NCBI GenBank assembly: GCA_030817875.1
Contig: JAUSZU010000001.1
Location: 5,642,001 to 5,706,000, forward strand
Direction of reading: 5' to 3'
Source: Flavobacterium sp. W4I14
GTDB taxonomy: Bacteria > Bacteroidota > Bacteroidia > Sphingobacteriales > Sphingobacteriaceae
Length of the DNA stretch: 64,000 bases
Made by a program: the position numbers and the translations under genes. The notes beneath the pieces were generated by a model, which did not search any database, was not told the origin of the DNA, and saw nothing but the letters and a program-made list of their open reading frames with translations. Shown piece by piece: positions 59,921 through 64,000 of the stretch (positions are counted from its first letter, which is position 1; the number at the start of each line of letters is the position of its first letter).

Positions 59921-60499
59921 ATGGTGCTAACAATGGAAAAGATGCAGGATACGTTTGACCCTAAACCAAGAAAGTTTATTGTTTGGTTATTTGTCGTATC
60001 ATCAACAATTATGTTTGGTGGTTTTACCAGTTATTATCTGGTATTTGCCGCTTCGAAAGGAAAGGGACATGGTTTAGTTTTACCTGATGCTTTTATTTAC
60101 TCTAGTTTGGTAATTATTGCCAGTAGCATCACCTTGGTGCTGGCATCGAAGGCTTTAAAGAAACTGAACTTTAGCTTACAGCGCAACATGCTGTGGATAA
60201 CTGTAATATTAGCCATTGCGTTTGGTGTAATGCAGTTTAATGCCTGGGGAAGCATGGTGCGGACCGGTGCAACCCTGGTAGGAAATAATGCAGCAATATC
60301 ATTTATTTATGTGGTGTCTGGCATGCACTTATTACACATTATTGGCGGTGTTGGCCTTATTATTAATGCTTTAGCAGGCAGCTATAAAAGCCTTCCTATT
60401 GCCAAAGTCCAGTATAGAATGGAAATTGCTTCTATTTTTTGGCATTTTATAGATATATTATGGATATATCTGTATGTTTTTTTACTTTTGAACCGTTAA
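59921..60499 (+). CDS. Cytochrome oxidase subunit III (first copy)
   Basis: 192 residues with five helices. KFIVWLFVVSSTIMFGGFTSYY near residue 20 and the end segment WHFIDILWIYLYVFLLL are family signatures. Subunit III stabilises proton uptake in the oxidase. It starts 3 bp after ctaB; an ATG at 59933 is an alternative. A second, longer subunit III gene follows. Confidence 0.9.
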   Translation: MVLTMEKMQDTFDPKPRKFIVWLFVVSSTIMFGGFTSYYLVFAASKGKGHGLVLPDAFIYSSLVIIASSITLVLASKALKKLNFSLQRNMLWITVILAIAFGVMQFNAWGSMVRTGATLVGNNAAISFIYVVSGMHLLHIIGGVGLIINALAGSYKSLPIAKVQYRMEIASIFWHFIDILWIYLYVFLLLNR

Positions 60500-60530
60500 A
60501 TTTGTTAACAAACTATTATACTATTTCCAA

Positions 60531-61247
60531 ATGAATGCAGTATCACAATTAGATCAAGTTAAAACCGGACCATGGAATGGTGGTCGTTCTCCGTGGTCGG
60601 TAGAATATGGTAAAATCATGATGTGGTTTTTCCTTTTGTCAGATGCTTTTACCTTTTCATCTTTATTGATCTACTACGGCGCTCAGCGTTTTTCTAAATT
60701 AACATGGCCAGCTCCAGATAAGGTTTTTCAATCTATTCCAGGTATTGCAGAACATGGCGCTCCTTTAGTTTTCGTAGGTATCATGACCTTTATCTTGATC
60801 ATGAGTTCGGTAACCATGGTTTTAGCGGTAGAGGCAGGTCACAGACGCTCTAAAAAAGAAGTTATCGGCTGGATGATTGCAACCATTATCGGTGGTTTCA
60901 TGTTCTTAGGATGCCAGGCAATTGAGTGGACTCACTTACACCATGATGGTTTCTGGTGGGGACATATCCCTTCAGCAGAAGAATTGAAACACTTCTTCTT
61001 TCTTAAGCCAGAAGATGTATCATTAGTTGCTTCACAACAATTTGCAAACTTATTTTTTACCATTACAGGTTTCCACGGTTTCCACGTATTTAGTGGGGTA
61101 ATCATTAACATCATCATCCTGATCATGACAATTAATGGAACTTTTGAGAAAAAAGGACATTACCTAATGGTAGAGAAAGTTGGTTTATACTGGCACTTTG
61201 TTGATTTAGTTTGGGTGTTTGTATTTACATTCTTCTATTTGGTTTAA
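60531..61247 (+). CDS. Cytochrome oxidase subunit III (second copy)
   Basis: 238 residues with five or six helices. Signatures include KIMMWFFLLSDAFTFSSLL near residue 25, QAIEWTHLHHDGFWWG in the middle, and GFHGFHVFSGVI then WHFVDLVWVFVFTFFYLV at the end. It is more similar in length to classical subunit III than the first copy. It lies in the oxidase operon just before subunit IV. Confidence 0.92.
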   Translation: MNAVSQLDQVKTGPWNGGRSPWSVEYGKIMMWFFLLSDAFTFSSLLIYYGAQRFSKLTWPAPDKVFQSIPGIAEHGAPLVFVGIMTFILIMSSVTMVLAVEAGHRRSKKEVIGWMIATIIGGFMFLGCQAIEWTHLHHDGFWWGHIPSAEELKHFFFLKPEDVSLVASQQFANLFFTITGFHGFHVFSGVIINIIILIMTINGTFEKKGHYLMVEKVGLYWHFVDLVWVFVFTFFYLV

Positions 61248-61272
61248 TTTATCATATTATAAAAATATTTTT

Positions 61273-61626
61273 ATGTCAGAGCATACACATACAACAGAAG
61301 AGCACGGGCACGGGGATCATGCGGGTTTATCAAAAGGTAAAATCTGGAAAGTTTTTGGAATCCTTTTATTGATTACTGTAATTGAATTTATCATAGCGCT
61401 AGTATTAATTCCTAAAGGATTGATGACCCAGCACATCGGTAACTACATTTATATCGCATTAACCCTGTTAAAAGCATTTTACATTGTAGCCTATTTTATG
61501 CATTTAAAATATGAAAAGCTAGGTCTACAACTTGCATTAACAGTATCATTCATTTTCATTATTTACTTTATTGTTTTAATGCTGATAGAAGGTGGATTTT
61601 TAAACATCCACATGATGAACCATTAA
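61273..61626 (+). CDS. Cytochrome oxidase subunit IV-like protein
   Basis: 117 residues from the ATG at 61273, preceded by an unrelated in-frame stretch from 61219. A His-rich N-terminus (HTHTTEEHGHGDH) is followed by three helices (about 32-52, 62-82 and 92-112), with FYIVAYFMHLKYEKL between helices two and three. This is the prokaryotic COX4-type subunit. It overlaps the next gene by one base (TAATG). Confidence 0.88.
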   Translation: MSEHTHTTEEHGHGDHAGLSKGKIWKVFGILLLITVIEFIIALVLIPKGLMTQHIGNYIYIALTLLKAFYIVAYFMHLKYEKLGLQLALTVSFIFIIYFIVLMLIEGGFLNIHMMNH

Positions 61627-62321
61627 TGAAAAGAAGTCCTATAAAAAAGGTAATAATCCTGGTAAGCATTTTAGCTATACCGGGATTTTTGTTTTTTTAC
61701 TTATTGCCGCACTTCGCCAAGAATCGGTATAAGAGTTTACCCATCTTTGGTAAAAAAGTAGTTGCATCAACTTTCCACAGTGTAAAAGGAGAGAAAATAC
61801 GGGATACCATTTACCATAAGATTCCTGATTTTAAACTCATAAACCAGCATAATGATACCGTTACCTGGAAATCGTTGCGGAACAAGATTGTGGTATTAAA
61901 TTTATTTTATACGGGTGCCAACAACCAGGGAACAAGTAAATATGTCAAGAAATTATCTGATGGGTATGAGCAAAAACCTTTGGTTAAGTTTTTAAGCCTG
62001 TCTGTTGATCCACTTGATAAAGGTAGAATAAACGATTTTGCCGAACAGTTTAAGGCGAAAGTTGGGAAATGGGATTTTCTGACTGGCGATACCATTCAAA
62101 CTTATCCGTTAATCAGAAAAGGCTTGTTACTTGATGTAGTGGCAGATGAAACGAAAGGGAAAGCTAATTTCATTTTTAGCAATAAAATAGTACTTATCGA
62201 TAATCTACACCGTATACGCGGAATTTATGATGCTGATAATGCTGAAGCAAATGCCAGGTTGGAGGATGAAATAAAAGTACTTATTGCCGAGTATTTAAGG
62301 AATGTTAAAGACGGCAGGTAA
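61626..62321 (+). CDS. SCO-like thioredoxin-fold protein lacking the copper ligands
   Basis: 231 residues with one N-terminal membrane helix and a periplasmic thioredoxin-like domain (about 55-225). The SCO framework is visible in KIPDFKLINQHNDTVTW, IVVLNLFYTGANNQG, FLSLSVDPLDKG and KIVLIDNLHRIRGIYD. Active SCO proteins have CxxxC after the first strand and a later His that together bind copper for CuA assembly. Here the segment is YTGANNQGTS, with no cysteine, and the His position reads FIFSN. It therefore cannot bind copper that way and may be a degenerate or scaffold member. Confidence 0.8.
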   Translation: MKRSPIKKVIILVSILAIPGFLFFYLLPHFAKNRYKSLPIFGKKVVASTFHSVKGEKIRDTIYHKIPDFKLINQHNDTVTWKSLRNKIVVLNLFYTGANNQGTSKYVKKLSDGYEQKPLVKFLSLSVDPLDKGRINDFAEQFKAKVGKWDFLTGDTIQTYPLIRKGLLLDVVADETKGKANFIFSNKIVLIDNLHRIRGIYDADNAEANARLEDEIKVLIAEYLRNVKDGR

Positions 62322-62407
62322 TTGGTTAGCGGTTAGTGTTTGGACTTAGCGTTTAGACTCCGAAGTCGATACAAAGAATAATAATATAAAAGAGATTTAA
62401 AAAACTC

Positions 62408-62950
62408 ATGGAAAATAGCCCAATTGAGAAAAAGTATAATAAGTGGATCATTACCCTTTCTATTTTTATACCCGTAGCTGTAGCATTTTTATTTGTGGTA
62501 AAGTTAAAGGATTTGGGAATAGATGCGCCAACTCTACCTTTTTTGCCTCCAATATATGCAACCATTAACGGAATTACGGCTGTACTGCTGATCGTTGCGG
62601 TATGGGCCATTAAAAATGGTAAGATTAACTTGCACCAAAACCTGATGAAAACGGCTATAGGCTGCTCTTTGTTGTTCTTGGTCATGTACATTGCTTACCA
62701 TATGACTACCCCATCTACCAAATTTGGCGGAGATGGTGCTATTAAGTATGCCTACTTCTTTATCTTGTTAACGCATATCCTATTATCGATAGCCATTATT
62801 CCATTGGTTTTGGTAACTTATGTAAGGGCATTGGCCGAACGTTTCGATCGTCACAGAAAAATTGCAAGAATTACCTTCCCACTTTGGCTTTATGTAGCCA
62901 TTACAGGCGTAGTGGTTTATTTGATGATTTCGCCATATTATCAGTATTAA
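62408..62950 (+). CDS. DUF420 family membrane protein of the oxidase cluster
   Basis: 180 residues with about five helices. YNKWIITLSIFIPVAVAFLF near residue 10, INLHQNLMKTA in the middle and RHRKIARITFPLWLYVAITGVVVYLM at the end match DUF420. These proteins sit in oxidase clusters of many Bacteria and are thought to help assembly. Their role is not settled. A terminator follows at 62980. Confidence 0.9.
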   Translation: MENSPIEKKYNKWIITLSIFIPVAVAFLFVVKLKDLGIDAPTLPFLPPIYATINGITAVLLIVAVWAIKNGKINLHQNLMKTAIGCSLLFLVMYIAYHMTTPSTKFGGDGAIKYAYFFILLTHILLSIAIIPLVLVTYVRALAERFDRHRKIARITFPLWLYVAITGVVVYLMISPYYQY

Positions 62951-62979
62951 AAGATTTTTATTCTAAACAAAATAGCAAG

Positions 62980-63007
62980 AGCCTTACTTAAAATGTAAGG
63001 CTTTTTT
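62980..63007 (+). terminator. Terminator closing the respiratory cluster
   Basis: AGCCTTAC (62980-62987) pairs with GTAAGGCT (62995-63002), followed by a run of T. Confidence 0.85.
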
Positions 63008-63098
63008 AGTTATAGTCGTTTTTGCCGACTGAAGATATTTGTTTTAACCCAATTTTTTTTTCACTTTTATGTATATTACATCTCACAAAAAACACTTA

Positions 63099-63106
63099 TA
63101 AATTTG
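63099..63106 (+). promoter_or_regulatory. -7 box (TAAATTTG) for the ECF sigma gene
   Basis: TAAATTTG fits TAnnTTTG, 27 bp before the ATG at 63134. No -33 TTG at the usual distance was seen. Confidence 0.4.
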
Positions 63107-63133
63107 TAGGTGAGCAGGTAGATCGACTAATTT

Positions 63134-63733
63134 ATGGCGCCAGGAAGGATAGAAGATGAACGTAAGCTTATAGAAAAAATCGTGGAGGGGGATGAGCAGG
63201 CTTTTTCTGTTTTGTTCTTCAAATATCTCCCTGTACTCCAAATTTTTGCCACTAAGTTTACTAAATCTGATGATGCCGCCGAAGAAATTATTCAAGATTC
63301 ATTTTTAAGGGTTTGGCTAAATCGCGATAAATTAGCGGATGTGGCGAATGTGAAGGCTTATCTTTATAAATACGTTTCTAATGAATGTTTAAGCTACCTG
63401 CGTAAAAAATTAAAAGAAGATAGAGTTGTTGATGCATTTGTGGCCAAGCAAGAAAATAGCCATAACAATACCGCAGAAACTATTAATTTAAACGAAGTAA
63501 CAAAAATTATTGCTATTGCTGTCGAAAAATTACCTGATCAACGCAAAAATATATACCAATTGAGCAGACGTGATGGTAAAACTATACCTGAAATTGCAGA
63601 AATGCTCAATATCTCACCTAATACGGTTAAAAATGCCTTGGTAATTGCCCTTAAATCGATACGTATACACCTCGATCAACACGGGATTTTATTCTTTTTC
63701 CCAATAGTTTTCTTCTTTTTGAAAATAAAATAG
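63134..63733 (+). CDS. ECF-type RNA polymerase sigma-70 factor
   Basis: 199 residues. Region 2 contains FSVLFFKYLPVLQIFATKFTKS and EEIIQDSFLRVWLNR; region 4 contains LPDQRKNIYQLSRRDGKTIPEIAEMLNISPNTVKNAL. The layout is that of the Bacteroidota FecI-like family. Unusually, the C-terminus ends in a very hydrophobic FFFPIVFFFLKIK, a tail seen in some of these sigma factors that might touch the membrane. A gene for a probable anti-sigma partner starts 61 bp downstream. Confidence 0.92.
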   Translation: MAPGRIEDERKLIEKIVEGDEQAFSVLFFKYLPVLQIFATKFTKSDDAAEEIIQDSFLRVWLNRDKLADVANVKAYLYKYVSNECLSYLRKKLKEDRVVDAFVAKQENSHNNTAETINLNEVTKIIAIAVEKLPDQRKNIYQLSRRDGKTIPEIAEMLNISPNTVKNALVIALKSIRIHLDQHGILFFFPIVFFFLKIK

Positions 63734-63794
63734 AAAAAATTGATATCCCGATAGTCCTAATTTTCTTTTGCTGCTTCTTAGTATCAGAATCTTT

Positions 63795-64000
63795 ATGGAA
63801 GAACGTATACATTATCTCTTACAACAATTTACAGCTAAGACCTTAAGTCAGGCCGAAAGGGAAGAACTTTTAGTTTTGGCAGAAAACAGCAGATCATTGC
63901 TTTCCGACGAAATCGTGAAAATGATTATCGCAGAAGAAGAACATGCGGTTAATGTTGTTGATGAAAAATGGAATCCAGTTCTAAATAAGATTCTAGCGGT
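63795..64000 (+). CDS. Probable FecR-like anti-sigma factor (N-terminus only)
   Basis: Only 68 codons lie in the window: MEERIHYLLQQFTAKTLSQ followed by AEREELLVLAENSRS. The start resembles the cytoplasmic anti-sigma end of FecR-type proteins in Bacteroidota. Its position right after the ECF sigma gene supports this. The rest, with the membrane helix and FecR domain, is beyond the right edge. Confidence 0.68.
   Translation, partial: MEERIHYLLQQFTAKTLSQAEREELLVLAENSRSLLSDEIVKMIIAEEEHAVNVVDEKWNPVLNKILA

Overview
The window is chromosomal DNA from a Bacteroidota bacterium, most likely a Pedobacter-like member of the Sphingobacteriaceae. The evidence is: a low-GC coding style; many lipoproteins and outer-membrane barrels; TAnnTTTG-type -7 promoter boxes; an ATP synthase cluster of the form atpZ-atpI-like-atpB-E-F-H-A-G without beta or epsilon; a PorW/SprE gliding/type IX secretion lipoprotein; and an alternative complex III plus caa3-type oxidase cluster. 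The genus is inferred from gene content, not from a database search. No tRNA, rRNA or CRISPR array was seen.

Layout. 1-2743 (-) is the gene for PorW/SprE, cut by the left edge. 2854-9022 (+) is the FoF1 ATP synthase cluster. 9124-10388 holds a 32-bp tandem repeat array in front of an AAA/DUF4143 ATPase. 10446-17943 is a mixed stretch: a lipoprotein, an acid phosphatase, a DUF4349 protein, ruvC, then a probable operon of a frameshifted flippase-like gene, a glycosyltransferase and an ABC permease. 18024-20130 (-) is a cytochrome c / YceI / DUF5777 operon. 20338-25576 (-) holds an M16 peptidase pair and pgi. 25733-32607 (+) has a frameshifted M20 amidohydrolase, prfB with its programmed frameshift, an esterase and several lipoproteins (GH16, CAP). 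32602-34600 (-) is a GH18 chitinase and a SirB1-like protein, followed by a methyltransferase and a DUF1345 protein.

36506-43066 is the most unusual locus. A BlaI-type repressor gene sits behind three evenly spaced ACT-N8-AGT dyads. It is followed by two different BlaR1-like M56 membrane peptidases, one fused to an N-acetylmuramoyl-L-alanine amidase and the other to an OstA/LptA-like domain, and then by an outer-membrane barrel. No beta-lactamase gene is visible. The locus looks like a self-regulated envelope-stress system that joins sensing to peptidoglycan and outer-membrane domains.

43461-62950 carries a BamA/TamA-like barrel, a deoxyhypusine synthase-like enzyme, and one long respiratory cluster: alternative complex III (actABCDEF), cytochrome oxidase subunits II and I, heme A synthesis (ctaA, ctaB), two subunit III proteins, subunit IV, a SCO-like protein that has lost its copper ligands, and a DUF420 protein. 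Electrons would pass from menaquinol through ACIII to the oxidase, and the resulting gradient would drive the ATP synthase. The window ends with an ECF sigma factor and the start of its probable anti-sigma partner. Several intergenic stretches carry dispersed palindromic repeats, among them a 220-bp foldback element with 15-bp terminal inverted repeats.
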